Origin: Monoplex corrugatus
Lineage: Eukaryota > Mollusca > Gastropoda > Littorinimorpha > Ranellidae
NCBI GenBank assembly: GCA_030674185.1
Contig: JAPXFY010000023.1
Span: 15,769,686-15,833,685, forward strand
Direction: 5' to 3'
Length of the DNA: 64,000 nt
A program made the position numbers and the translations under genes. Positions 22,965 to 32,689 of this stretch are shown here, in pieces. How positions within the stretch are numbered: position 1 is the stretch's first letter; every line of letters starts with the position of its first letter. Under the pieces are notes generated by a model. That model ran no database searches, had not been told where the DNA came from, and saw only the letters and a program-made list of their open reading frames with translations.

Positions 22965-24355
22965 CTGAGTTAATCTTCAAAATCCACGTGGTTCAGTCAC
23001 AACTGACTGCTCCAGATCCTTCAACAATCCACGTGTTCAGTCACAGCTGAGTGCTCCACATCTTCAAAATCCACGTGTTCAGTCACAACTGACTGTCCAG
23101 ATCCTTCAACAATCCACGTGTTCAGTCACAGCTGACTGCTCCAGATCCTTCAACAATCCACGTGTTCAGTCACAACTGACTGCTCCAGATCCTTCAACAA
23201 TCCACGTGTTCAGTCACAGCTGACTGCTCCAGATCCTTCAACAATCCACGTGTTCAGTCACACTGACTTGCTCCAGATCCTTCAACAATCCACGTGTTCA
23301 GTCACCCGCTGACTCTGCTCCAGATCCTTCAACAATCCACTTGTTCAGTCACACAGACTCTGCTCCAGATCCTTCAACAATCCACTTGTTCAGTCACACA
23401 TGACTGCTCCAGATCCTTCAACAATCCCTTGTTCAGTCACACATGACTCTGCTCCAGATCCTTCAACAATCCACGTGTTCAGTCACAACTGACTGCTCCA
23501 GATCCTTCAACAATCCTGTGTTCAGTCACACTGACTGCTCCAGATCCTTCAACAATCCACGTGTTCAGTCACACATGACTCTGCTCCAGATCCTTCAACA
23601 ATCCCTGTGTTCAGTCACAACTGACTGCTCCAGATCCTTCAACAATCCACTTGTTCAGTCACAACTGACTGCTCCAGATCCTTCAACAATCCACGTGTTC
23701 AGTCACAGCTGACTGCTCCAGATCCTTCAACAATCCACGTGTTCAGTCACAACTGACTCTGCTCCAGATCCTTCAACAATCCACGTGTTCAGTCACAATT
23801 GACTGCTCCAGATCCTTCAACAATCCACGTGTTCAGTCACAACTCACTGCTCCAGATCCTTCAACAATCCATGTGTTCAGTCACAACTGACTCTGCTCCA
23901 GATCCTTCAACAATCACGTATTCAGTCACAGCTGACTGCTCCACATCCTCCAACAATCCACTTGTGCAGTCACAGCTTAGTGCTCCAAATCCTTCAACAA
24001 TCCACGTGTTCAGTCACAACTGACTGTTCCAGATTCTTCAACAATCCACTTGTTCAGTCACACATGACTCTGCTCCAGATCCTTCAACAATCCACGTGTT
24101 CAGTCACAGTTGACTGCTCCACATCCTTCAACAATCCACGTGTTCAGTCACAACTGACTGTTCCAGATCTTTCAACAATCCACGTGTTCAGTCACAACTG
24201 ACTCTGCTCCAGATCCTTCAACAATCCACGTGTTCAGTCACAGCTGACTGCTCCAGATCCTTCAACAATCCACTTGTTCAGTCACAACTGACTGCTCCAG
24301 ATCTGTCAACAATCCACGTGTTCAGTCACAGCTGACTCTCCTCCACATCCAACTG
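22965..24355. repeat. Satellite array, ~44-bp unit with CACGTG
   Basis: About 31 units of CTCCAGATCCTTCAACAATC, then CACGTGTTCAGTCACAACTG and ACTG. CACGTG is present in most units and replaced by CACTTG in several. A two-base insertion (ACTCTG for ACTG) recurs, so units of 44 and 46 bp alternate. Confidence 0.95.
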
Positions 24356-24427
24356 AGTCCTCACTCAGGTGCATCCATTGTCTGATGAAATAGACGGAAC
24401 GATTGTCATCATCCATTTCCTCCATCA

Positions 24428-24458
24428 ACCCCCCTCCCCCCCCCCCCCCCCCCCCCCA
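24428..24458. repeat. Poly-C tract
   Basis: C-run broken by one T, directly right of the 44-bp array. Confidence 0.9.
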
Positions 24459-24586
24459 GTCCTTTGCTGTCACTGCAAGGAGCTTTGCACACTTCTTGTT
24501 TTTGTCACTATCAGTGAATGTTTGAGTGAACGATGGGAATGTGCGCTTTGATTTGATGTTACTGTTACCGTTACTGTTACTGTTGT

Positions 24587-24841
24587 TTAAAGCCCACCCG
24601 ACTGCGTAGAGCCATATCAGGGCTTCAAAAGATACAAAACTTCAACAGGAAAAAAAAAAAGAAAAGAAAATTAAGTACACATATCAATGCCTTTGCGCAC
24701 ATAATCTAAAGACATGCCCCTGGTGTTGACCACTCCGTCCAATTTATCGCACAAGGGATTTAAAAAAAGATCTGAATAAAAATTTACATGTACCTAGGGA
24801 CACCAAAACATATAAAAACAGGCATAAATTACCTAAAATTG
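24587..24841 (-). repeat. Dispersed repeat A, left half of a split copy
   Basis: It begins TTTAAAGCCCACCCGACTG after a GTTACT-type microsatellite and runs to 'attacctaaaattgcttc'. It matches the left halves of copies at 57748, 58379 and 62023. The right half of the same copy lies at 29988-30240, beyond the LINE. In all four copies the TTTAAAGCC end abuts a trinucleotide microsatellite, which suggests the real 3' end points left, so the element is on the minus strand. Confidence 0.8.
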
Positions 24842-25582
24842 CTTCATTGCACTTCCAAAGAAGACAGGGGCTATAGAATGCGAACTCCATCGCACAATCA
24901 GTTTGATGAGCCATGTAACAAAAATCCTGTTAAGAATAATCATGATGAGGACAAGGAATAGAATCAAAAGAGAAATAGCAGAAGAACAGTGTGGATTTGT
25001 GGAGGGGAAAGGAACTATTAATGCCATATACATCCTAAGAACTGTCATAGAGAGGTCAATCGAGATGAATAAGGATTTGTATTTATGCTTTGTTGACTAT
25101 ACCAAGGCTTTCGATCGGGTACGACATGATGAATTGATCAACCAACTGGAGAGACTCAATGTCGATGGAAAAGATCTACGAATAATCAGGAATATGTACT
25201 GGGAACAAACAGCTGCAATGAGAATAGAAAACAATATAAGCTCTTTTCAAAACATCAAAAGAGGAGTCAGACAGGGTTGTGTTTTGTCACCAGATCTGTT
25301 TTCACTATATAGCGAAAACATCATGAGAAACCTAGAAGAAGACCTTGGATTAAAGGTTGGAGGGAAAATGATAAACAACATTCCGTACGCAGATGACACC
25401 GTGCTAATTGCAGAAAATGAAAGGGACCTACAAAACCTTGTGAATATACTAGAAATAGAAAACAAAGGTAAGAGGTTGGAACTAAACAGCAGGAAGACTG
25501 AAGTCATGGTGATCAGTAAAAAACATGAAATCGCCTCCTGCAAAATAACAGCAAATGGCACAACCTTGACACAGGTTAATAA
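24842..25582 (+). pseudogene. Endonuclease/RT-type LINE, reverse transcriptase, part 1 (interrupted)
   Basis: A 5'-truncated LINE whose frame opens with FIALPKKTGAIECELHRTIS and runs without a stop to the insertion point. RT motifs in order: EEQCGFVEGKGTINAI, LCFVDYTKAFDRVRHDEL (catalytic Asp), GVRQGCVLSPDLFSLY, and IPYADDTVLIAEN (YADD at 25386-25397), then the thumb start LELNSRKTEVMVISKK. The frame is cut after TTLTQVN by a 3.8-kb insertion and continues at 29369. Residues on either side correspond to GTTLRQVDGFRCLG in the decayed copy at 47.2 kb, which confirms the join. Upstream endonuclease is absent. Clade is probably RTE-like; a phylogeny is needed. Apart from the insertion the frame is clean, so this copy was fairly young when it was hit. 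Confidence 0.88.
25570..25582 (+). repeat. Target-site duplication, left copy
   Basis: CACAGGTTAATAA, identical to 29369-29381. It lies inside the LINE reading frame (codons for Gln-Val-Asn) and marks the left edge of the foldback insertion. One or two of the 13 bases may be chance matches. Confidence 0.85.
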
Positions 25583-25912
25583 CAACCAAAGGACATAACT
25601 CTTGAGAGTCACGTAGAAATTATCTCCCATGTTGTTGAACTTCTCAAATCTAACATAGTTTGCGCTACCCATTCAGCTAGCATAGAAGCAGACACAAAGC
25701 ACAAAAACCGTAAGCTCAGAACACTCCTCAAAAAAGGAGCGCCCAAGCCTACCTTTATACTCTGCAACTACCCTACACACAACTATGAGAGAGGAGAGAA
25801 ATAATACAATATATTGGTCTTATGTTCAAGATTGACATAGTCTTTTATTCTTGAACTGACCAAACACACACACATAGACAAGACAGAACATATACAGGTT
25901 GCTTCCAAGGCA

Positions 25913-25914
25913 TA
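25913..25914. repeat. TA target duplication, left, of the Tc1 element
   Basis: GGCATA before the element and TATAGGTAATACC after it collapse to GGCATATAGGTAATACC. That sequence is present uninterrupted (in complement) in sister 383-bp units, for example at 27843-27859. Confidence 0.85.
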
Positions 25915-25940
25915 TACTACACGTCATTATTGAAGGGCCA
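25915..25940 (+). repeat. Tc1 left terminal inverted repeat
   Basis: It starts TACTACACG and ends TGAAGGGCCA. It pairs with 27506-27531 at 20 of 26 positions. It is short for Tc1-type elements, some of which have TIRs of 30 to 200 bp. Confidence 0.8.
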
Positions 25941-26278
25941 GGAACGTTTTTGAGTCAATTTTTGAAAGGAGAAATAACCTATTTTCTCTTACTCTTTTCT
26001 CCAATTCGTTGCCGTAACTGAATGGATAAGAGCTCAGACAACATTGCAGTTTCCTTTTGGCACGTGTTTGGGGATTTGCCGATTTGCAATGGGCGGCCCA
26101 AGGAAGACAATTTCCACACGAAATTGTCGAATCTTCAGCAGGGTCTCTCTGACGACGCAGGCAAGGTAGCGACAAAATTCGCTTTGCACGTGCAAGGCAA
26201 GCCCTTTTTGAATACTACTCCAGCCAAAGTTGCCCGCAGACGAGGATAAAAAGGACCCGTTCTTGGTTCGTTTTAACC

Positions 26279-27307
26279 ATGCTTGCAAGACGACGGATGA
26301 CGGATGAGCAGCGGGGGAGAGCCCTCGCTCTGCTTGATGAAGGCCTAGCGCAGCGGGAAGTTGCTAGACGACTTGAAGTGTCGCATTCCACAATCCAGAG
26401 ACTGCTGGAGCGCTTCAATGAGACTGGAGCAGTCCAGGAAAGGCGTCACACGGGTCGACCCAGAGTAACGACAAGACAGCACGACCGCTACCTTGCCCTC
26501 TCCGTCCTGAGGGAAAGGGCATCCACTGCGGTGACCTTGAGGGGTCAGCTGAGGGACGCAACAGGTGCTAACATCAGCTGCAGCACGGTGAGAAGACGGC
26601 TACATGAGGCAAACTTGAGGTCACGGAGACCAGCCGTCAGACCCGTGCTGTCACGGGTCAACAGAGTGCGCCGCATGACCTGGGCCAGGGAGCACGTGAC
26701 CTGGACAAGGCAACAGTGGGCCCGGGTCTTGTTTTCGGATGAGTCCAGGTTCACCCTGACCTTTAACGATGGCCGGGCTCGGGTGTGGCGACGTCAAGGG
26801 GAGAGGTTCGCTGACGCCACTGTCCAAGAGCATAACCGGTACGGCGGCGGGTCGGTGATGGTGTGGGGTGGCATGAGCCGTGGTACCCGGACCCCCCTGC
26901 TCCCCATTGACGGCATCCTGAACGGGGTCCGGTACTGGGACGAGGTTCTGGCGGCCGTGGCACTGCCTGCGCTTGTGGACCTTGGTCAAGGCGCCATCTT
27001 CCAGGACGACAATGCACCTGCGCATCGAGCACGCCTTGTGACCGACTTCCTGGAGCAGCATGAAGTCGTCCGTATGGCCTGGCCAGCGTGCTCACCTGAC
27101 CTGAACCCAATTGAACACCTCTGGGATGTGCTCGGGAGGCGCATCAGGGACAACCACCCCCCACCGGGCACCCTGGCCAGGCTGGTCGACATCCTGCAGA
27201 TCGAGTGGGCGGCCATCCCTCAGGACACACTACGTACCCATGTGGGGTCGATGCATCGGCGCTGTGAAGCATGCATCCAGGCTCGGGGCGGACACACGCA
27301 ATATTGA
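26279..27307 (+). CDS. Tc1-like transposase, DD34E
   Basis: This 342-residue cut-and-paste transposase binds the element's inverted repeats and moves it into TA sites. Residues 5-110 form two helix-turn-helix (paired-like) DNA-binding segments (MTDEQRGRALALLDEG, REVARRLEVSHSTIQRLL, then ISCSTVRRRLHEANL). GRPR at 59-62 between them is the typical hook linking the two. The catalytic triad is visible: D154 in LFSDESRF, D244 in FQDDNAPAH and E279 in CSPDLNPIEHLWD, with 34 residues between D244 and E279. VMVWGGMS (193-200) is the usual family signature. The length is standard for the family and the frame has no breaks. The ATG at 26279 is the first in frame; a TATA-like ATAAAAAGG lies about 35 bp upstream and an AATAAAA signal about 130 bp after the stop. 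Likely functional, but a second protein or active partner was not seen. Confidence 0.93.
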   Translation: MLARRRMTDEQRGRALALLDEGLAQREVARRLEVSHSTIQRLLERFNETGAVQERRHTGRPRVTTRQHDRYLALSVLRERASTAVTLRGQLRDATGANISCSTVRRRLHEANLRSRRPAVRPVLSRVNRVRRMTWAREHVTWTRQQWARVLFSDESRFTLTFNDGRARVWRRQGERFADATVQEHNRYGGGSVMVWGGMSRGTRTPLLPIDGILNGVRYWDEVLAAVALPALVDLGQGAIFQDDNAPAHRARLVTDFLEQHEVVRMAWPACSPDLNPIEHLWDVLGRRIRDNHPPPGTLARLVDILQIEWAAIPQDTLRTHVGSMHRRCEACIQARGGHTQY

Positions 27308-27505
27308 AAACAGATTGGCCAAATCTGACACTTTCTGTTTTTTGAAAAGGGGGGGATGTTCCTTTAAATGCATGTGCTGTTCACTAATGGGTCATTGTGC
27401 TAATTTCTTTTTCCAAAACAGGTGTGGAAATGATAAAATAAAACATAGAATCAATTCTAAACATTGTCAATTATTTCAACTTAAAATTAGAGAGGAAGGA
27501 AGAAG

Positions 27506-27531
27506 TGGCCCTTAAATTATGATTAGGAGTA
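27506..27531 (-). repeat. Tc1 right terminal inverted repeat
   Basis: Its complement reads TACTCCTAATC and ends AAGGGCCA. It is followed by the second TA (27532-27533). Confidence 0.8.
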
Positions 27532-27533
27532 TA

Positions 27534-27757
27534 TAGGTAATACCAAAGAAATAAGAGGGAAGCAGGGAGAATTTTTATAATATCAACCAAAGGACATAAC
27601 TCTTGAGAATCACGTAGAAATTATCTCCCATGTTGTTGAACTTCTCAAAACTAACATAGTTTGCGCTACCCATTCAGCTAGCATAGAAGCAGACACAAAG
27701 CACAAAAACCGTAAGCTCAGAACACTCCTCAAAAAAGGAGTGCCCAAGCCTAACATA
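27534..27757 (-). repeat. 383-bp unit, rest of the minus-oriented arm
   Basis: It continues the unit interrupted by Tc1 ('ataggtaataccaaagaaataagaggg') and runs into the first part of a second minus unit, ending at GCCCAAGCC beside the inversion point. Confidence 0.85.
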
Positions 27758-29368
27758 GGAGATAATTTCTACGTGACTCTCAAGAGTTATGTCCTTTGGT
27801 TGATATTATAAAAATTCTCCCTGCTTCCCTCTTATTTCTTTGGTATTACCTATATGCCTTGGAAGCAACCCTGTATATGTTCTGTCTTGTCTATGTGTGT
27901 GTGTTTGGTCAGTTCAAGAATAAAAGACTATGTCAATCTTGAACATAAGACCAATATATTGTATTATTTCTCTCTTCTCTCATAGTTATGTGTAGGGTAG
28001 TTGCAGAGTATAAAGGTAGGCTTGGGCGCTCCTTTTTTGAGGAGTGTTCTGAACTTACGGTTTTTGTGCTTTGTGTCTGCTTCTATGCTAGCTGAATGGG
28101 TAGCGCAAACTATGTTAGATTTGAGAAGTTCAACAACATGGGAGATAATTTCTACGTGACTCTCAAGAGTTATGTCCTTTGGTTGATATTATAAAAATTC
28201 TCCCTGCTTCCCTCTTATTTCTTTGGTATTACCTATTTGCCTTGGAAGCAACCCTGTATATGTTCTGTCTTGTCTATGTGTGTGTGTTTGGTCAGTTCAA
28301 GAATAAAAGACTATGTCAATCTTGAACATAAGACCAATATATTGTATTATTTCTCTCCTCTCTCATAGTTGTGTGTAGGGTAGTTGCAGAGTATAAAGGT
28401 AGGCTTGGGCGCTCCTTTTTTGAGGAGTGTTCTGAGCTTACGGTTTTTGTGCTTTGTGTCTGCTTCTATGCTAGCTGAATGGGTAGCGCAAACTATGTTA
28501 GATTTGAGAAGTTCAACAACATGGGAGATAATTTCTACGTGACTCTCAAGAGTTATGTCCTTTGGTCGATATTATAAAAATTCTCCCTGCTTCCCTCTTA
28601 TTTCTTTGGTATTACCTATATGCCTTGGAAGCAACCCTGTATATGTTCTGTCTTGTCTATGTGTGTGTGTTTGGTCAGTTCAAGAATAAAAGACTATGTC
28701 AATCTTGAACATAAGACCAATATATTGTATTATTTCTCTCTTCTCTCAAAGTTGTGTGTAGGGTAGTTGCAGAGTATAAAGGTAGGCTTGGGCGCTCCTT
28801 TTTTGAGGAGTGTTCTGAACTTACGGTTTTTGTGCTTTGTGTCTGCTTCTATGCTAGCTGAATGGGTAGCGCAAACTATGTTAGATTTGAGAAGTTCAAC
28901 AACATGGGAGATAATTTCTACGTGACTCTCAAGAGTTATGTCCTTTGGTTGATATTATAAAAATTCTCCCTGCTTCCCTCTTATTTCTTTGGTATTACCT
29001 ATTTGCCTTGGAAGCAACCCTGTATATGTTCTGTCTTGTCTATGTGTGTGTGTTTGGTCAGTTCAAGAATAAAAGACTATGTCAATCTTGAACATAAGAC
29101 CAATATATTGTATTATTTCTCTCCTCTCTCATAGTTGTGTGTAGGGTAGTTGCAGAGTATAAAGGTAGGCTTGGGCGCTCCTTTTTTGAGGAGTGTTCTG
29201 AGCTTACGGTTTTTGTGCTTTGTGTCTGCTTCTATGCTAGCTGAATGGGTAGCGCAAACTATGTTAGATTTGAGAAGTTCAACAACATGGGAGATAATTT
29301 CTACGTGACTCTCAAGAGTTATGTCCTTTGGTTGATATTATAAAAATTCTCCTGCTTCCCTCTTATTT
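27758..29368 (+). repeat. 383-bp tandem units, plus-oriented arm (about 4.2 copies)
   Basis: The phrase GATAATTTCTACGTGACTCT recurs at 27761, 28143, 28527, 28910 and 29293, giving a period of 382-384 bp. Copies are nearly identical; alternating small differences (cctatatgcc/cctatttgcc, agttatgtg/agttgtgtg) suggest duplication of two-unit blocks. Confidence 0.93.
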
Positions 29369-29381
29369 CACAGGTTAATAA
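29369..29381 (+). repeat. Target-site duplication, right copy
   Basis: CACAGGTTAATAA, the copy that keeps the LINE frame going into AAG TTC. Confidence 0.85.
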
Positions 29382-29958
29382 GTTCAAATACATGGGAACG
29401 GTCATTTCATCAGACGGCAGAAGCACATCGGAAATAGTTGGCAGAATCGGCCAAGCCAAAACAGCATTCAAGAACATGACAAGCATTCTTACCAACAAAT
29501 GCCTATCAATTAACATCAGAAAGAGAGTCCTTGAATGTTATATAGAACCAATACTGTTGTACGGATGCGAGGCATGGACAGTCAGCAAGCAAAGCCAGAG
29601 CAGGATCGAAGCAGCTGAGATGTGGTTTCTCAGAAGAATGTTGAGAGTTCCATGGACAGCAAAGAAAACAAACGAGACAGTCTTGATGGAGGCAGACACA
29701 AGTAGATCATTCGTAAGGAAGATTAGGAAAAGACAAGCAACATTTATAGGCCATTTTATGAGGAAGGGGGATTTGGAGCACCTGGTCACAACGGGAAAGC
29801 TGGAGGGAAAGAGAGCACCAGGTAGACCCAGGAAGAGAATGCTGGATGGACTTGCAGAATGGCTGGGGATGAAGAGGGTGAGGAAGATGCTGGGGGCAAC
29901 GAGAGATAGAGATGGTTGGAAGTCCATGGTTGCCAACGCCGTGCGGCAGGGCACCTGA
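29369..29958 (+). pseudogene. Endonuclease/RT-type LINE, part 2 (thumb and C-terminal domain)
   Basis: It resumes the frame cut at 25582: KFKYMGTVISSDGRS follows QVN directly. It contains VLECYIEPILLYGCEAWTVS, AAEMWFLRRMLRVPW, IRKRQATFIGHFMRKGDLEH and GKRAPGRPRKRMLDGLAEWLG, the standard tail of this LINE type, and stops at 29956-29958. A GATGAT microsatellite tail (29955-29982) ends the element, after which dispersed repeat A continues. Copies with the same end occur at 47.8 and 57.6 kb. No stop or shift was seen in this half. Confidence 0.87.
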
Positions 29959-29987
29959 TGATGATGATGATGATGATGATGATATCT

Positions 29988-30240
29988 CACTTCCCTAGAG
30001 CCAAAAATGCACTTAATACATGTACCCAATTATCAAACCTAAAAGAAAGTACGTAAGACTTTATCGAACACGTACAGATGAATGGACCACCAAGGCAGAA
30101 AATGATAGGAAGTAATGACAGAAAGCAAGGCAACAAGGCAGAAACAAAGAGTGACAGAAAAGAGGAAATTTCTATCACAGAATATCTAGAAGGTGGGGAT
30201 GCTATTTATACTGAAAGAGCCCCCGGCATCCCCACGAAGG
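29988..30240 (-). repeat. Dispersed repeat A, right half of the split copy
   Basis: From 'cttccctagagccaaaaatgcac' to 'gcccccggcatccccacgaa' it matches the right halves of the copies at 58660-58893 and 62310-62530. It completes the copy begun at 24587. Confidence 0.82.
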
Positions 30241-30285
30241 GTTGATTTGATGTAAACATCAAGATTTAGCTTCTCATGAACAGCA

Positions 30286-30478
30286 TTAACCCTTCGACTC
30301 CTGCAGTCTGCCCATCAGTATCCTTCATTGCTAACCGTGCTAACAAAGCAAAAACTTAACCCTTTGACTCCCTCATCCTACCCACCAGTTTCCTGCAAGA
30401 AGCTGGTGGATAGGATGAGGGAGTCAAAAGGTTACGTTTTTGCAGTTGATGGATAGGGTGCAGGGGTCAAAGGGTTAA
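30286..30478. mobile_element. piggyBac-like hairpin MITE, copy 3
   Basis: TTAA on both edges, ends CCCTTCGACTC and GGGTCAAAGGG. The hairpin core runs from CCCTCATCC to GGATGAGGG around 'cctgcaagaagctgg'. At 193 bp it is the most complete copy in the window. Confidence 0.82.
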
Positions 30479-30842
30479 TATGACCGTTATCATTCGAGAG
30501 CCAATACACTGCTGATAAGATCTCCTTCAGAGAGAGAATGACAGAAAGCCGAAGATGTAGCCATGGCCTAATGTCATGGGCTGTGTGCACTTCAATGCAC
30601 TCGTTTCTCTATTGGGCGATTAGTAAGCTTGGGGCATCCATCGGGATATTGTTGTCGAGTTGATGTCTTTTTCATTGACTGAGAAGAAAAGATGCCTGCG
30701 CTTGGTGGTTGTGATTGTGTCGTGTCTCCAGTGCCATTTGAAACAATGCATTGGGCAGAGGCATCATTCCTCATTTGACATATCTATAATGTCCATTAAG
30801 GGGCAACTAAAGTTGGGGTGACCGTGCTTCCAGAGAGTTTGG

Positions 30843-30927
30843 TTGTTGTTGTTGTTGCTGTTGTTATTGCTGTTGTTGTTCCTGTTGTTGCTGTTGCTGT
30901 TGTTGCTGCTGTTGTTGTTGCTGTTGC

Positions 30928-30961
<34 letters not shown>

Positions 30962-30972
30962 ATTGTTGTTTT
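30843..30972. repeat. (TTG/CTG)n trinucleotide repeat
   Basis: Mixed TTG, CTG and CTT triplets. The Leu-run and Thr/Ala-run frames are artefacts. Confidence 0.93.
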
Positions 30973-31214
30973 GTTGTCCTGAACTTCAGAAGGGAACAAT
31001 CAAAGAATGGCGTTGTCTTAGTGGAAGTCGATGTCCTGTTTAGTAGCCTACCGTTAAACCGTACGGTTTGCACATGCATCTGCCCGTGGTGCGGACGAGT
31101 GGAAAGACCATGTCAGTCAACAGCAACGAAAAAGGGGCCTTGTCTGAAGGTTTGCATGCGTTTTCATTAGAACACGAAGGGGTGAACAAGAGGTCCCGGG
31201 CCAGGACTTGTTTG

Positions 31215-31400
31215 GCGTTCTGGGTTTCTCTGGATGTCAAGCCCCATTTCTTTGGATGTCAAGCCCCGTTTCTCTGGGTTCAAGCCCCGTTTCTTTGGAG
31301 GTCAAGCCCCGTTTCTTTGGAGGTCAAGCCTCGTTTCTTTGGAGGTCAAGCCCCATTTCTTTGGATGTCAAGCCCCATTTCTCTGAATGTCAAGCCCCTT
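31215..31400. repeat. Short tandem array, ~22-bp unit
   Basis: About eight units of TTTCTTTGGAGGTCAAGCCC with one or two extra bases; 'ggatgtc' and 'ggaggtc' variants alternate. Flanking sequence shows no gene. Confidence 0.9.
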
Positions 31401-31761
31401 GATATTTCCCTTACCGCTTTAACTGTGGTACAATTGGAGCGGTATCCTTGGTTACTGTTGTCATGAGGTCCCCTGCTTTAACTTAAAGTGGAGGCAGGCT
31501 ACAAAACTCGCCAACACGTTGTTGGACGGAGAGATTGAATCCACCGATTCCTTGGTCTACCAAGACACCCATGCCTTCCATTTGCAGTTGGAACGGGATT
31601 CAGTACCCTTGTGCCTGGAGGCAGAGGCGATCTGTACGGCTTCCGAAGAAGTCACTGCTCTTAGGTAGGATTATGACAAACGTGTCACAGTCTGACTTAA
31701 TTTATGAGGGATTTCTGGTTGACGTGTCGGCAGGTTCCGCACTTAAGTCACATATGGAGGT

Positions 31762-31773
31762 GCACTAGTTGAG
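31762..31773 (+). repeat. SINE target duplication (pairs with 32029-32040)
   Basis: GCACTAGTTGAG, identical on both sides of the SINE. Confidence 0.88.
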
Positions 31774-32028
31774 AGGTGGGCCCCAATAGCTCAATTGGTT
31801 TAAGCGTCGGATTCACATGCTAATGGTCATTGGTTCGAATCCTGGGGTGCGCTACCTTAAAAGTGGCCCTGTCACCGTCCCATCTTAACATCATTGTTGT
31901 TCTGGTGGTGTCGGTATAGGATTAGATAGGTTCCCCTTCCCCCACTTCCCCGGGATGGTTATCCCCGTCGGCCATATCACCTGAGGTGGGTGTCGACGTA
32001 AAATCTGAACCAAATCAATCAATCAAAA
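31774..32028 (+). mobile_element. tRNA-derived SINE with perfect target duplication
   Basis: The 255-bp element opens with a tRNA-like head: box A TAGCTCAATTGG (about 31787) and box B GGTTCGAATCC (about 31832). An unrelated body follows, and the tail is CAAATCAATCAATCAAAA. It is flanked by GCACTAGTTGAG at 31762-31773 and 32029-32040, a perfect 12-bp duplication. The paired boxes are an internal RNA polymerase III promoter. LINE machinery would have to mobilise it. The perfect duplication suggests a young insertion. Confidence 0.88.
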
Positions 32029-32285
32029 GCACTAGTTGAGGATTGGCGTGGGGTCATTCCTGACTCAGCTTCTCTGGGGAGATCCTGACGAACAGGAAGT
32101 TCACTCTCTTCTGGGACAGAGATCAGAAGTCTGGTAATGAAGGTTGACCTGACCATGGTAGGCTATTACTAGTATTAGGATCATTCATGTGTTCTTGAGT
32201 CCCACCTCCCGATTATTATCGACGGGATGGAGAAGGGAGGGAACACATAACTCAAGAGGGAGTCTCATCTATCGACAGTTTCAAT

Positions 32286-32418
32286 TTCAGTTTCTCAAGA
32301 TGACGTCGCGTTCGGAACAATTTCCATATGCACTAACGTCACAGGTGCTACGTGTATGGTGATCATGGCACAAGCCTTAAGCCTGCACATAAACCCATGA
32401 GCTGGCCAGGTCTTGAGG
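32286..32418 (+). repeat. Dispersed repeat B, copy 2
   Basis: It matches 9434-9565 ('ccatatgcactaacgtcacag', 'acataaacccatgagctggcc'). Differences are scattered substitutions. Confidence 0.75.
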
Positions 32419-32689
32419 CCCTACCTAGACTGTGTTTTACCTATATTTTATATACTGGTATTTTATTAGCCTACCACTGAAATAATCTTGGTCACATGTA
32501 AATGACATTTGTATGTATGTATCTTACCTACAAAAAAGGAACATGTATAATAAATAAATAAATAATTAAAGGTCTGAATCACAATACAACCAGCTATTCT
32601 GTATAAACTCGTCTCACATGACAGACCCCCTCCACCTACACAGTGCCCAAATGCTCATCCACCCATGAACTAGATAAAGCCAATATTTT

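Larger units (their letters stand above)
25915..27531 (+). mobile_element. Tc1-family DNA transposon, apparently intact
   Basis: A 1617-bp element with imperfect 26-bp terminal inverted repeats (20 of 26 match; both begin TACT and end AAGGGCCA), one transposase gene, and a TA duplication at the edges. It sits within one unit of the 383-bp repeat. The coding part is much richer in G+C than the A/T-rich surroundings, which fits either codon bias of this family or recent arrival. The open frame and matching empty site in sister units point to a recent insertion. Confidence 0.9.
25570..29381. mobile_element. Foldback-like element built from 383-bp tandem units
   Basis: A 3.8-kb insertion in the LINE, flanked by a 13-bp direct repeat. 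Its left arm (25583-25914 plus 27534-27757) is about 1.5 units in minus orientation. Its right arm (27758-29368) is about 4.2 units in plus orientation. The arms meet at 27752-27760, forming a large inverted repeat like foldback transposons. Each unit includes CTCAAGAGTTATGTCCTTTG, a CTCCTTTTTTGAGGAG hairpin and an AAGAATAAAAGAC phrase. Without the inner Tc1 transposon it would be about 2.2 kb and has no coding region. The right end carries about 36 bp ('atattataaaaattctcc...cttattt') not present at the left end, so the termini are not symmetrical. Confidence 0.82.

Noticed and set aside
26545..27216. Antisense open frames within the Tc1 transposase
   Set aside because: Shadows of a G+C-rich coding sequence; no family similarity.
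31778..31852. Functional tRNA gene
   Set aside because: The box A and box B are good, but acceptor and anticodon stems pair poorly and the sequence continues into a SINE body with target duplication.
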